From Clitopilus passeckerianus (taxonomy: Eukaryota > Basidiomycota > Agaricomycetes > Agaricales > Entolomataceae), in contig CALYLX010000149.1 in assembly GCA_944990035.1 (NCBI GenBank), positions 806,001 to 870,000 on the forward strand: a stretch of 64,000 bases of DNA, written 5' to 3'. The notes beneath the pieces are model-generated. The model searched no databases and was not told the DNA's origin. It saw nothing but the letters and a program-made list of their open reading frames with translations. Shown here piece by piece: positions 41,824-52,929 of the stretch. The stretch's first letter is position 1, and every line of letters begins with the position of its first letter. Position numbers and translations under genes: made by a program.

Positions 41824-42690
41824 GATCAGCAAAATCTTACTGGGCTTGCAGAAGGCTGTCTTGCAGCTGCCTTGTAAATCTGTAAGGACCCGACTATTCC
41901 TGGATAGACAAGACCTTCTGGGAGATCCCACTAGGCAGGTATGCAGGAAGTGACCGGAGTTTTGGGGGGTTTAGGGGTTGTAGGACCTTCTAGGGGGTTT
42001 GGGAAGCGGTGGAATACAAAGGGAAATGGTCTGACACCAGATCCAGGGGTCTATTGGGTGTTCTAGATAGTATACAGTGTGCCAAAGCGAAGGTAGAAGA
42101 CCTCCGATGCTGTGGCTTTGCAGAAAAGCGAGAGGAAAGAAAAGAGGCAAGAACAAGACAGGTGGGTTTACTAGTATATCAAGGGTAAGGAAATACGATG
42201 TCTAGAGATGGTATATATACTGTAGAATACTCTACTAGAGGCCATATGAGTTAGTAAGAGTCAGGGAGGTAAGTGAGTCAGGTAGAGTCATGGGGGGACA
42301 GTTGGGGGACAACCAAGAACTGTGCATGACTGTGCATCGCTAGGGGGTAACCAGGGAGTCCATGGAACATGGATACATGGTTCTAGGCAAAATGCGGGGA
42401 TTCTAGAGCGATGGGGATTGATGTAGGAACCCCCTAAAGGGTGGGTCATGACAAAATCACTTGCATATTTTTGAAATTTCTTTTAGTGTTTTAAAAATAA
42501 GTTTTAACACAAAATAAAGCACAAAAACTCTAAGTAAGTTGACTGCAAGTCATATTATAAGACACCAACCTAGCTTATAGGGCTTATAGGGCTTACATAT
42601 TTTGAGTGGCTTGCAGAGTGCTGCAAGACAACTGCAAGTTTTGGTAAGCCAAGGCAAGATAGCTATAAGCTAGGTATTTTTTTGCTGATG
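41824..42690. mobile_element. MITE E1 (CATCAGCAAAA ends, TTGCAG repeats)
   Basis: About 290 bp of MITE, split by a solo LTR. It is the inverse orientation of E2 (52930-53217). Many TTGCAG/CTGCAA words lie near both ends. It interrupts copia 2 gag between LLNTPS and MYAKF. The flanks share TAG but a clean duplication is not certain. Confidence 0.7.
41881..42453. repeat. Solo LTR (TGTAAGGACC type)
   Basis: 573 bp from TGTAAGGACC to GGGTCATGACA, flanked by a perfect 5-bp duplication AAATC (41876-41880, 42454-42458). The MITE E1 sequence continues across it. It differs from the solo LTR at 39572. Confidence 0.85.
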
Positions 42691-43096
42691 CTAGGAGTGT
42701 TGAGCAACTTATTGATGAAGTAGCGCGCACCTTGTCATAAGGAGTGAAGTCGTAACTGGAACCACTGAGGGTTGAGGCACCATCTCTCCAGGCATGTATG
42801 TATTTGTGAATTTCCTTGGGTGAATTCCCGTAATTTGTGAGCATGAGTCTGTCCTTGACTGCTGCCAAAAAAGCTGCATCGCCACTCCCGTAGTAGAAGT
42901 ACAAGAGTTGTTTGAGATCCCATGACGTCATAGTATAGTTCCCTTGGGTATCGATACACACTGGTAAAAGAGTCTGAGGACCCTTCCCTAGCATACCTGA
43001 TAGAACATGCCACACAATGCCATCCTCTTGCCACCACCGCCGGTATAAATGCCTATCAACCTCAGTGTTCCCAGGGTCTGGTGAATATGTTGGCAT
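42691..43096 (-). pseudogene. Copia 2 gag, N-terminal part
   Basis: Minus-strand frame TYSPDPGNTEVDRHLYRRWW through DLKQLLYFYYGSGDAAFLAA to YDKVRYFINKLLNTPS, the usual position of the copia gag core. It is cut at the left by MITE E1 and at the right by TA followed by CAGTGGCGGAC. Confidence 0.65.
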
Positions 43097-43097
43097 A

Positions 43098-44157
43098 TAC
43101 AGTGGCGGACATTAAAAATGCACCTAAAATTTGGAAAGAGGTCCAATTTGAGAGCTCATAGCTTCTCAACCACAATGAATTAGCTCTAGGTGTAAGTTAG
43201 AGACTTGTAGATTCGAAGTAGTAGACTACAAATATATATTTTAAATAATTTCTTATGAACTGTGTGAGTCGCTGTGAGTGAGATAAGATAAGGGTGATTT
43301 TGATCAAATGAATTTCCTTGCCTGACAGGATTGGCTCGACAGATTTATTTCTGGGGCTGATATGTTGTAGCCTGACATCGAAAATATATGCAACAGTTGA
43401 GACCTCGCAAATTGTCTTGTGAAAAGTTGTCCAATCTTCCAAGCGTGAGCACTGATTTGATGAAATCTAGCTGAAAAACCATCAATTTCAGTGATTATCC
43501 TCCTAGGAATTGCAGGAGAGCTACAAAAAAAGGTAACAGAAGAAGAGCGAGGGACAGGGATATTAGCTGGATTAACTGAAGTTGACTGGAAAGGGTTATT
43601 AACAGGGTCACAACTTGAAGCAGTGGGAACAGAATGAGTAGAAAGTTGCAAAAGGCTGCTGCCGCAAGATGAAAGAGAGTTGAGATTGGAGAAAGAATTG
43701 GTATTCTGAGAGAAAGTGTTTGTATTCTGTGAGGTGGAAATTTTGATGACTTCATTTTCAACAACGGTGGAGGAAATATGAATTGTAGAACGGCGAGGAA
43801 CATGTTTGTTCCAGTAAATTGGACTGTAAGAACATGCTGGGTCAAGGCGAGGCAGTTGGTTGAAACTCCACGGTGGGTGCATCAACTTCCCTAGCCTTAC
43901 CCTTGCCAACAACGGAGATAGGTACAATCAGGGTAGGATCTTTATGTGAATGAGTGGAGAAATTATTGGTATATGCATAAAGACGAAAGTCTGAAGCTGA
44001 AGCAAGTATAGTAGAGTGGGGACACGAACTTGGTCCTATGGCATCTTGTAAATCATGTTGATTCCTTCAGTCGATGGCTGGCAGAGCAACAAGCCCTGTG
44101 GGATTCTGGTTGGTGGACCGATGAACAGGGTCCTGTGTGGGGTTCTCCATATAGATA
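43098..44157 (-). other. Coding-like remnants with a possible Tc1-type end
   Basis: TA followed by CAGTGGCGGACATTAAAAAT at 43100 looks like a Tc1/mariner terminus, but no inverse partner was found. Minus-strand frames between 43500 and 44150 (KHVPRRSTIHISSTVVENEV; MENPTQDPVHRS near 44146) look coding and decayed. They may be the gag start of copia 2. Not assigned. Confidence 0.35.
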
Positions 44158-44380
44158 CAGTGACTCAAACAATTGACTACATATTTTGCACTTTTTGACT
44201 GATTGTACAATAACTCTAGACCAAGTGCAAACAAGACCAAAGTGTTGGTACATATCTAAAAGCATTCAATCTCAGCTTCCGGAATATATAAGAGTATTGA
44301 AACTCCAAACAAAATTGATAGTGATATAGTACAAACAAGACAGAGCAACATGTGGACAATTATTTGGTCTTGACCCTCAT
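44158..44380. mobile_element. MITE with CAGTGACTCAAACAATTG ends
   Basis: 223 bp flanked by TA on both sides. Same family as the element hosting Tc1-B at 34404-36232; it serves as the unsplit reference. Confidence 0.72.
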
Positions 44381-44382
44381 TA

Positions 44383-45377
44383 TGGCTAATCAGTGCTATA
44401 GCTTGCCATAAACTGTTAGAAATTATAATATGACACAGGTTAATCTCTTAAATAGCTAAAAGCAATAATATAGAAGTAGTTTAGACAACACAAATGCTCT
44501 CAGAAATGTAGTACTTTCATTGTGATATTTACTTTTTATAATATAACTTGCTTTTTTGAACTTTTTACTGTTATTTCCCTAAGGGCATTTGGTCAGAATT
44601 CTTTGTGCTAGGTCATATTATCTGAACAAAACCTTTGGCTAGTACTTTGAAGTATAGAGAAACTTTTTCTAGGCATTCTGCTAAGCTATTTATTTAAATT
44701 TATTGATATTCCATCAGATATTGGTATCCGCAGAGCTACTAACACTATTTCTGTTCAAGGGCACATTATATCCACTACTCTTAGTCTATTTAGCTTACAT
44801 TGTACACCTAGATTGTATTAAAAATAGTTGCATGAGGTAGTTGTAATGGTGATTATATTCATGGTAAATTTGTATAATTAGTATAAAGTAATAAACTATT
44901 GATTAGAGCTACATAAATTGGATCTATCAGGATTTGAAGTATACCATTAAATCAATAGGCTGTCTCTCCAGCTATTCTAGAGCATCTACATGATTGGAAA
45001 AGGGATCATTGGATGAAAAATGGGTAATCACAGATGAGATATTAAAACAAATTTATTTTGATTCAATCAAAGACTGTATTAGAGACATGAAGCAGCTACT
45101 AAAGTCAAGTAACCTCTATAGAACCTCATTAGAAGCCTAAGGTCAAGTGAAATATAACATTTTCCTATAGATTGTATAACTTGATTTGGGTCATAAATCT
45201 GGCTATTTCGAAAAGATATTTATTTTCTGAAAATATAAAAGCCTTACATATACTTCTTACAGGAGAGAAAAAGATGCCTAGAGCATTGAGACTATATATT
45301 TGGACTATATTCTGCATATTAAAAGTATTTGACCTATAAAAAAGTCTTGATGCCTTTTACAATCAAGCTGTTACAGT
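44383..45377. other. AT-rich gap without recognisable gene
   Basis: About 1 kb, AT-rich, with no frame above 60 codons resembling a protein family and no repeat shared with the rest of the window that I can see. Confidence 0.6.
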
Positions 45378-45379
45378 TA

Positions 45380-48300
45380 CAGGGTTTGACCGGTCACGTG
45401 TACACTATGGGTCAGTTGTACACTTCAACTTCAATCAATGATTGAGAGCTTCCAGCCTCACATTTACACTCGATATTGGGCTCGTTCTTAAGCTATATTG
45501 CTATAGTATCATTTGAGCTCAACAAGTACTTATTTTAAGGTGACCGAAGCTTGTAAATTCACAATCTTTGCCATCAAAATTGCGATTTCAGGCCGCTACA
45601 AAAATATGCTACCCTCATATGATTGGAATTGGACTGTACATACTTCCCGAATGTATCTCAGTATGTTTAGAACATAGGTATGCTGCTGCATTATGAGTTG
45701 CAGCCCAATTGCCCGAGGCAATGTCAGGGTAGAGAGCTATTACGTCCTCATATTCTTGCTCAGGCGCCAAGCAATCACCACCCAAAAGTCTATTTGAATT
45801 AGGCCACGTCCATCCTTCCCCTTGTCTTCCAAGCTCTTCTTGACTTTTCTAAATGCCTTGGAAGGCACTCTCTGCTACGAAAAAGGCACAGTTAAGCCGA
45901 GAGCTTCATGATTGTTTACTGGCTCGTGCAGCCTTTCTTTATCAGGCGGAACTTGCAACACCTCATACCATGAAGAAGCTAGGGCTTCGTACCATTTGCA
46001 AAAATGTTGAAAAGGAGCACTATACAGAGAAGAAGGAGGTCGTACACCTCAATCACAATACTACCCTCCGTAATCTGGTTAATGGTGGTCGGATGCGGTC
46101 ACAAGTTAATCAAGAAAAGTTGTGGCTCAATGCTGTTGAGGTTGAAGAAGTCATCAAATTTACGATCGAGATGGGAGACTGGGGTCACCCTCTCAGCCAT
46201 CGTCGGCTCAAAGAACATGTTGACGAACTGCTACACGCACCACTAGGCCCAAAGTTCCCTTCCACAAGTGTTGGTGTTCAATGGACACACCGCTTCGTGG
46301 AAAAGCACTCAGAGCGCCTTCATGTGTACACAGCCAAGCCCCTTGACAGCGCAAGGGGTAAAGCCGTCAACGAACATTCTAATGCAAAGTATTTCGACAT
46401 GGTGGAGAATGTACAGTTGCGAGAAGATGGAGGAAAGCTGATTGCTGATGAATGTACCTTTGCGATGGACGAGATTGGGATTTCCTTAAATGGAAATGAA
46501 GGCTACGAAAAGGTTATTGGTGCCAAAGGAAAGGCGATCCAATACCAGCAGCGGAAGGGCGCTCGAGAGAACATCACAATCCTTGTCACCATCTGCGCTG
46601 ATGGCTCGGTCCTTCCACCTGCAGTCATTTTCAAAGGAAAAGGGTATTGTGTGCGGTGGGCTCAGGATAACCCTGCAAATGCGACGTGAGTTGGCTTTTT
46701 CACGTGAGATTAACAAGAACTTACAAATGATCCCTCTCAGGCTGGGATACTCCAAGAAGGGGTGGACAAACTGTGCCATTGGAATTGAATATGGAAAGCA
46801 TTTTGTATCCCAAACAAATGCAAAAGCAGCAGGAAGAGCGAGGTCGCTTTATCTTGACGGCCATAACTCTCACGCATCAACCCCGTTCCTCACCCACTGC
46901 ATCGATAACAAAGTTATTCTTCCTGGATATCCCTATCACGGCATACATGTGTATCAGAGCCTGGATGTCTGCGTCTTTTCACCGCTCAAGGCCCAGTTTG
47001 GAAAGGAACGGGACGAGCATCTGCGACAAACTGGAGAAGGGATTACCAAGGAGAACTTCCTCGCAATATATGGATGTGCTCACCTCAAAGCAATCACTCC
47101 CGAGCTTATCAAAACCACCTTTAGGAAGGTTGGGATTGTGCCTGTCAATCGTCATGTGGTCACCCCGCAGATGATGGCGCCTAGCCGTGATACCTCCTAC
47201 AAGTTCTTCTCGCCAATAGTCCCCACCCCTGCTATTCGAGCCGTTATGGATCTGATCATTGATACAACTACCCAAGCACCACTGCAATCAGAGAGCAATT
47301 CCACTGAAACAAATCCCTGTGACGTACCTTCCCTGCCAGCTCACCTTGCAGCTCGTCAACTCGAATCCTCCGACATGCGCTTTCTCGTCTCGGATTCACC
47401 TGTCAAATCCTCCTTGGAGCCACCTAACCCTACCACCTATCAGGTGTCTCCCATAAAGCCCTTTCGTCCTTCGCAAGCGCCAAGTAACAAGACGAAGGCA
47501 GAGCTTCAGGATGAGCTTAACCTTGCGAAAGCTGAGCGTGAGGTCATGAAAACAACCATCTTCCAGCAACAAGCTCAAATTGTCTTCCAACGCCTATACT
47601 GCAAGCGGGTCAGATCACAGCTTGGCGCAAAAGAATTGAAAAACGTGAAGAAGGACAACAATGGATACCTTGATGCTGGAGAGGCTCCTTTAATGACTGG
47701 CAGCACATTCATTCGGGGTGTGAAGGCAAAGGAGGATAGAAAGGAGAAGGCAGCAAGGGAGAAGAAAGAGCGAGAGATTCAGAAGGAAATACATAACACA
47801 GAGGTGGAGAAGTGGCAGAAATCAGAGGAAGAGAGGAAGAAGCTCAACCTAGAGCTTCAGGAGGCGTGGAAGGCAGCTGTAGGAGACTGGAATACACGAA
47901 AGGCGGCAGCCAAGGAGAGTGGGAGGAAGGTGAAGGATTGGACAGCAGAGAATCCCTGTCCGAAGAGGAATGACCCTGAATTCAAGGCCAGACCACCTCT
48001 TCCGAAGCCCAAACTCGCTGATGCACCTCCCAGCGAGCTTCAGGATGATGAAGACGATAACAGTGAGGTGTTCAACCTCTCTGCAGTGTCTGGAGCATCA
48101 GACAATTGAAGAACAACAATTGAGATCTCGTTGGTATGGTGTGCTCAGTTGATTTCTCACGGATGCACTGCCACTGTACAACTGAGCCATTTTCGCCATT
48201 TTATGATTCTCCCTCGCGCAATGGTTCTAGAGCACGCATAACATCGTATAATTACATATAGTTAACCAGACATATAATTTCGATGTCTAGCTACAAGCTA

Positions 48301-48386
48301 GTGTAGTTAGATTTAGCTAATTCAATCTGTGGAAGTCACTGGACGCGCGAGACTGGTTTAGTGTACAGATCAACAGTCAAACCCTG
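45380..48386 (+). mobile_element. Complete pogo-like DNA transposon
   Basis: 3007 bp with inverted ends CAGGGTTTGACCGGTCA and, on the other strand, CAGGGTTTGACTGTTGA. It is flanked by TA (45378-45379, 48387-48388). One gene with a single small intron fills the middle. Intact ends, duplication and reading frame suggest a recent and possibly autonomous insertion. No second copy is in this window. Confidence 0.88.
45853..48109 (+). CDS. Pogo-like DDE transposase, two exons
   Basis: Exons 45853-46685 and 46741-48109 join in frame across a 55-bp intron (GTGAGT...CTCAG), giving 733 residues. The N-terminal third is a CENP-B/pogo-type DNA-binding region. The catalytic motifs are FAMDEIGIS (D206), LYLDGHNSHAS (D317) and QSLDVCVFSPLK (D353), a DDD triad as in pogo/Fot/Tigger enzymes (DDE_1 superfamily). 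A long C-terminal extension (about residues 490-733) is charged and coiled-coil-like (EREIQKEIHNTEVEKW). No disabling mutation is visible. Confidence 0.88.
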
Positions 48387-48849
48387 TACCTGGGATACGC
48401 ACCTGGACTCTTTTTCCTTACTCATTTACCATTACTATTCTCCGCCCCGCTTACATTCACTTGATTACTCAGTACTGCTGCGCATTACTCATCCCTTTAC
48501 AGTGGGCAACAAAACCTTTCCAATGTTTGCTACTTTTTCAGAGATCACTTAATAACTCAAAAAGGAAAATAGATAAAATCTTCGAAATAATATGTAGTAA
48601 AGTTTGACATCTTGGCTTGAATCTGACATAAGCCTGAGGCTGTGCAACCACTTTTAGAAGTTGTTTCACACACTGCAAAGTGGTCACTCATTGGAAAGGT
48701 TTTGTTGCCGCTGCTTACACAACCCATGTTTAGCTAATAAGTCACATGATACTCAACTTTGCTGATTGTGATCAACAAGGTCATGTGACCAGTGTACCAA
48801 CTGACTATATAAGCAACTGTCCTGACCATTAGATCCCCACCACTGCACC

Positions 48850-49925
48850 ATGCAACCTCTCACTAAAGCGCAAACAACCCCCGTTCTTGAACTGCTTGAC
48901 TCTGGCATTTCTGGTGCAACTATCCATACAGAAACTGGAATAGGTCTTGATTCTATTAGCAGAATATGTAAACAACACCACCCACACCTTGCCAAGTCCT
49001 CTGGTGGCCGTCCCTCCAAGCTTACGCCTGCCAACCATCATCAAAAATCTAACATAACTTGTTCTATCTTGACTAGGTCTTAACTAACTTATTTGTATCT
49101 TACACCTAATTAAGACACTCCAAGACACAAATAAGTTAGCCAAGATTAAAAAAAGCCACGCTACCTTTTTCTGATGACATCGAATACACCAAATTAAACA
49201 TGCACATGGGCGAGATTTCCACAGCTGTTGATGCGGCCAGGGTTTTTCAAAATATTACCAACAACTCTGTTACACCTCAGACAGTACGCAGGCACCTCAA
49301 AAATATGGGTTGGAAGGCTGTGGTGAAGAGGAAACGCCCTGCACTTACCAAGGCACATAAAAAGGCTCGACTGGAATTTGCAGAGAGGCATGCAGAGTGG
49401 ACTATAGAGGACTGGAAGAGGGTCTGGTGGTCTGATGAGACTAAAATCAACCATTTTGGGTCAGATGGGAGGGAAATGGTGTGGAAAGACAAGAATGAGG
49501 GGCTTAGCAAGCAGCCGGTTAAAAAAACCAGAAAGTACGGTGGTGAAAGTATTATGGTGTGGGGCTGTATGGGGTGGAAAGGGGTTGGATATGCTACCAG
49601 AATTGAAGGCAACATGGATGCTGACCTTTACACAAGAATTCTAGATGATGAACTCCAGAAAACCTTCAAGTACTACAAGCTTAAACACCACGACATCCTT
49701 TTCAGCAGGATAACAACTCCAAGCACACTAGCAGAACAGCTCGGGAGTGGTTTGAGGACTATGATATTGATATTTTTATATGGCCAGCACACTCTCCTGA
49801 CCTTAATCCTATTGAACATCTTTGGATTCATGTCAAGAATGAGCTGAAAAAGTACCTGGACCCACCTGCTGGAATTTTTCAACTTTGGGAGCGGGTACAG
49901 GTTGTTTGGGATGCTACAGAGGAGG
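48850..49925 (+). pseudogene. Tc1 transposase, element D (interrupted)
   Basis: ATG at 48850 (MQPLTKAQTTPV). The frame is split at 49036-49176 by a 141-bp MITE, resumes as IEYTKLNMHMGEIST and keeps the first catalytic motif WSDETKINHF. A one-base loss near 49702 (TTTTCAGC for TTTTCCAGC) shifts the frame before QQDN and NPIEHLW. Element E then cuts it after WDATEEV. Confidence 0.87.
49036..49176. mobile_element. 141-bp MITE (CATCA ends) in Tc1-D transposase
   Basis: CATCATCAAAAAT at the left, TTTTTCTGATG at the right, flanked by AC on both sides (49034-49035, 49177-49178). Removing the element and one AC restores the transposase frame. A second copy is at 52024-52161. Confidence 0.82.
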
Positions 49926-49927
49926 TA

Positions 49928-51534
49928 CAGTGGGCAACAAAACGCTTCCAATGTTTGCTACTTTTTCAAAGATCAGTTAATAGCTCATGAAATAAATTAT
50001 GTAAAATCTTGAGAATAATGGATATTGTAGTTTGATATCCTAGCTTTAGGCTGACATGACCCTGAGGCTGTGCTTCCACTTTTAGCAGGTGTTTCACACA
50101 CTACAAGTCAGTTACTCATTGGAAGGGTTTTGTTGCGAGGTATTCTGAATCCAGTAATCATGTGATAAGTCACATGATACTTCAGTTTGTTGATTGTAGT
50201 CAACAAGGTCATGTGACCAGAGTGTCAGTACACTATATATACAGCTGACCCAAGTACTACTTCACCCCCAACTTATCATGCGCGCTCTCACCAAAGCTCA
50301 AACTACTCATGTTATTGAACTGCTTCATAATTGTCTCTCTGCTACTCATATTCACAAAGAGACTGGAATAGGCCTTCCTTCAATCAGCAGAATATGTGAT
50401 GCACACTGTTCTCACCTTCCCAAGTCATCTGGTGGCCGTCCTGCCAAGCTTACATCTGCTAACATCGAATATACTAAACTCAACATGCGCATGGGCAAGA
50501 TTTCTACAGCTGTTCAGGCTGCTAGAGTTCTTCAAGATATTACCAACACAACTGTCACACCTCAGACAGTATGCAGAAACCTCAAAAACACTGGTTGGAA
50601 GTCCTTCAGAAAGGTGAAACGACCTGCACTTGACCAGAAGCATATTCAGGTATGGAAGGAGTTTGCAGAGAGGCATAAGGAGTGGACTGTAGATGATTGG
50701 AAGAAGGTCTATTGGTCTGATGAGACTAAAATCAACCGGTTTGGGGCAGATGGGAATGAGAGAGTATGGGCAGGGAAGGAGGAGGGGCTTAACAAGCGAC
50801 GTGTCAAAGAAACCCGGAAATTTGGAGGAGGAAATATTATGATGTGGGGCTGTATGGGGTGGGATGGGGTTGGATATGCTACAAGAATTGAAGGTACTAT
50901 GGACAAGGTCCTTTACACTTCAATTCTAGAGGAGGAACTTCAGGATAGCCTGAAGTACTATAAGGTAAAAGTGAAGGATATGATTTTCCAGCAGGATAAC
51001 GACCCCAAGCACACCAGCAACATGGCCAAGGAATGGTTTGAAGACCACAGGATGAAGGTTCTAATCTGGCCAGCAAACTCTCCTGATATGAACCCTATTG
51101 AACATCTTTGGGTTCATGTCAAAAAAGAGCTTAGCAAGTACAATTCTCTACCTAGTGGAGTATTAGAACTTTGGGCAAGGGTAGAGAAGGTTTGGAATGC
51201 TATTCCAGCAGAGGTGTGCCAGAACTTAATAGAGTCAATGCCTAGGAGGATTCAGGCAGTAGTTGAGGCCAAGGGAAAGTGGACTAAGTACTAAAATCCA
51301 TGTATTTCTGTTTTCAAAATCAGTAGCAACAAAACCCTTCCAATGGGTCACCACCTTGTACTGTGTGAAACACCTGCTAAAAGTGGAAGTACAGCCTCAG
51401 AGTTATGTCAGCATCAAGCCAAGACATTGAACTATGATATATATTATTTTCAAGATTTTACATAATTTATTCCATCAGCTATTAACACATCTTTGAAAAA
51501 GTAGCAAACATTGGAAGAGTTTTGTTGCCCACTG
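49928..51534 (+). mobile_element. Tc1 element E, intact
   Basis: 1607 bp between TA sites (49926-49927, 51535-51536), inserted in element D. Terminal motif at both ends plus inner inverted copies at about 50117 and 51327. It is nearly identical to element A, indicating recent activity of this subfamily. Confidence 0.94.
50278..51294 (+). CDS. Tc1 transposase, element E (intact, DD34E)
   Basis: 338 residues from ATG 50278 (MRALTKAQTTHV). Two helix-turn-helix units occupy about residues 1-110 (first ends in PSISRIC; GGRP linker; KISTAVQAARVL). Catalytic residues are D148 (YWSDETK), D240 (FQQDNDPKH) and E275 (NPIEHLW), 34 residues apart as in Tc1. Length and ending (AKGKWTKY) are typical and no stop or shift is present. 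It could mobilise itself and copies A, B and D through their shared ends. Confidence 0.95.
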   Translation: MRALTKAQTTHVIELLHNCLSATHIHKETGIGLPSISRICDAHCSHLPKSSGGRPAKLTSANIEYTKLNMRMGKISTAVQAARVLQDITNTTVTPQTVCRNLKNTGWKSFRKVKRPALDQKHIQVWKEFAERHKEWTVDDWKKVYWSDETKINRFGADGNERVWAGKEEGLNKRRVKETRKFGGGNIMMWGCMGWDGVGYATRIEGTMDKVLYTSILEEELQDSLKYYKVKVKDMIFQQDNDPKHTSNMAKEWFEDHRMKVLIWPANSPDMNPIEHLWVHVKKELSKYNSLPSGVLELWARVEKVWNAIPAEVCQNLIESMPRRIQAVVEAKGKWTKY

Positions 51535-51536
51535 TA

Positions 51537-51747
51537 AAACACACTTGGGGTCGTATGGTGCTGAGCTGCTGATACCGGCAGCATCAACATCCTGGACATC
51601 CTCAATGGTGGCCTTGCGACACTGTTCAAGGGCCAGTTGTTGCTGCTTGAGTACTGGCTTGGCAATGTTGTCTTTGTCGGCTAACTTTGCAGCGAGTTTT
51701 CTCTTTTGAGCTGTGGTAGGAGGTGGTAAGGAGTCATTGGATGCCAT
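51537..51747 (-). pseudogene. Truncated ORF of unknown family
   Basis: Minus-strand frame of about 70 codons from ATG 51747 (MASNDSLPPPTTAQKRKLAA), Lys/Gln-rich, open until it meets the right end of Tc1-E at 51536 (APYDPKCVL). Probably a first exon cut off by the Tc1 insertions. Family not recognised; transposon or host origin are both possible. Confidence 0.4.
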
Positions 51748-52023
51748 ATTGATGGATTTGAATATCTACCATGGGTTCTCATGTCTTATGTAGAGTTATG
51801 AAGGGCCATATTCTATTATTGATGCTGTTAAGCATACTTGTGTCATCGTCGAACAGTGTAATGCCACTGTTGATATCATCAGTGGCCTTGAAATTTATTT
51901 CCATTATTGGTTTGTCTATTAAGAACAAGGGAGGGCAGCGTGGCCACTTTATTTTAGGTGCATACCCTCCAACCCGCGGTGTTCAGTGTGGCAGCCAAGA
52001 GTAGCCACCTCACTACTCTCAGT

Positions 52024-52161
52024 CATCAGAAAAATATAACATAACTTGTTCCATCTTGACCAGGTCTTAACTCACTTAGTTGTATCTTAAACCCGATTAA
52101 GACATCCTAAGACAAATTAAGTTGGCCAAGATTGAAGAAAACTATGTATTGTTTTTCTGAT
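52024..52161. mobile_element. MITE, second copy of the CATCAGAAAAA family
   Basis: 138 bp, CATCAGAAAAAT...TTTTTCTGAT, about 80% like the copy at 49036-49176 (shared AACATAACTTGTTC and GGCCAAGATT words). Flanks do not show a clear duplication. Confidence 0.75.
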
Positions 52162-52929
52162 ACACCTTTACCTGCTATGACCCATACCCGTTACCTGCAA
52201 GGGTGGCTGTACCCTTTGCAGATCACTATCCCTGAGTGATCAATCACTTACCCAAGCTGATCTGCTCCCACCTTCTTCTGGCCTCCCTCCTCCAGATCCC
52301 ACCTTTCAGCCTCCCCCAGTCATAGAATTAGTAGAAATCAATGAAAATCAGTGGCAAACAATTTTGTGCACCCTGCAGGGCATTAAGAAAAAGTCAGGAA
52401 CCAAAATTGAACCTGCTAGCCAATTGAGACTGCTTTCTGGACAACTATCCAAATTGGGACTGCCTGCCTGACACATCGTGAAACTGGTAAACTGGGCCTC
52501 TCTGGGCCATAAATATATTTTTAGTTGTACAATGCAGGGGATTCAAAGCCTGTAGGCTTGTATCTATTTATAATACTTTGAGATTTGAATAATTGAATAC
52601 TTGGCGTGGTCCTGGACACCAAAGAGCAACAGAAAAGCTAAGAAAACTAGCTATGAAGAGGAAGAGAACCAGCTTGGTTTACTGGTTTACAATAAGTGGG
52701 ATAAGGAGAGGATAAGTTCCCTCAGCAGCTTATCTCATCAGTTTACGACCAAACCTGGGCTCTGCAGCTCAGTTTACAAAAAAACCAGCTCAGTTTTCAG
52801 CTAACCCATTTTCTAGGCTTCTTTTTTGGTTCCTTGTGCTGGTAATCAATATGGACCCTGCTGCGTCAGATATGCTACCATTTTTGGCCTCCAGGCCTCG
52901 AGATTTCTCTTGTGCACAAGCGCGCTAGC
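52162..52929 (+). other. Unassigned sequence with a short orphan frame
   Basis: A plus-strand frame at 52261-52471 (PPVIELVEINENQWQTILCT to LSKLGLPA and stop) looks like the end of a decayed gene. Nothing else is recognisable. Confidence 0.35.

Larger units (their letters stand above)
39394..43097 (-). mobile_element. Ty1/copia element 2, gag to integrase, heavily interrupted
   Basis: Minus-strand copia remnant: gag N part (42691-43096), gag C part with protease and integrase (40157-41822), and integrase C part (39394-39571). Insertions are a MITE (E1) with a solo LTR inside it, another solo LTR, and Tc1-C at the left edge. RT, RNase H and LTRs are not seen. Confidence 0.78.
48500..49925 (+). 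mobile_element. Tc1 element D, 3' part lost
   Basis: It starts CAGTGGGCAACAAAAC after TA (48498-48499). The inner inverted copy of the end motif is near 48689. It is interrupted at 49926 by element E. Its own right end is not seen after E: the sequence after 51536 is unrelated. Confidence 0.85.

Noticed and set aside
43100..43130. A complete Tc1/mariner element beginning CAGTGGCGGAC
   Set aside because: No inverse end or transposase was found in the following sequence; only a possible terminus is noted.
46490..46740. A second start for the pogo transposase at 46490
   Set aside because: This part is a shifted frame over exon 1 and the intron; the spliced model joins catalytic motifs in frame.
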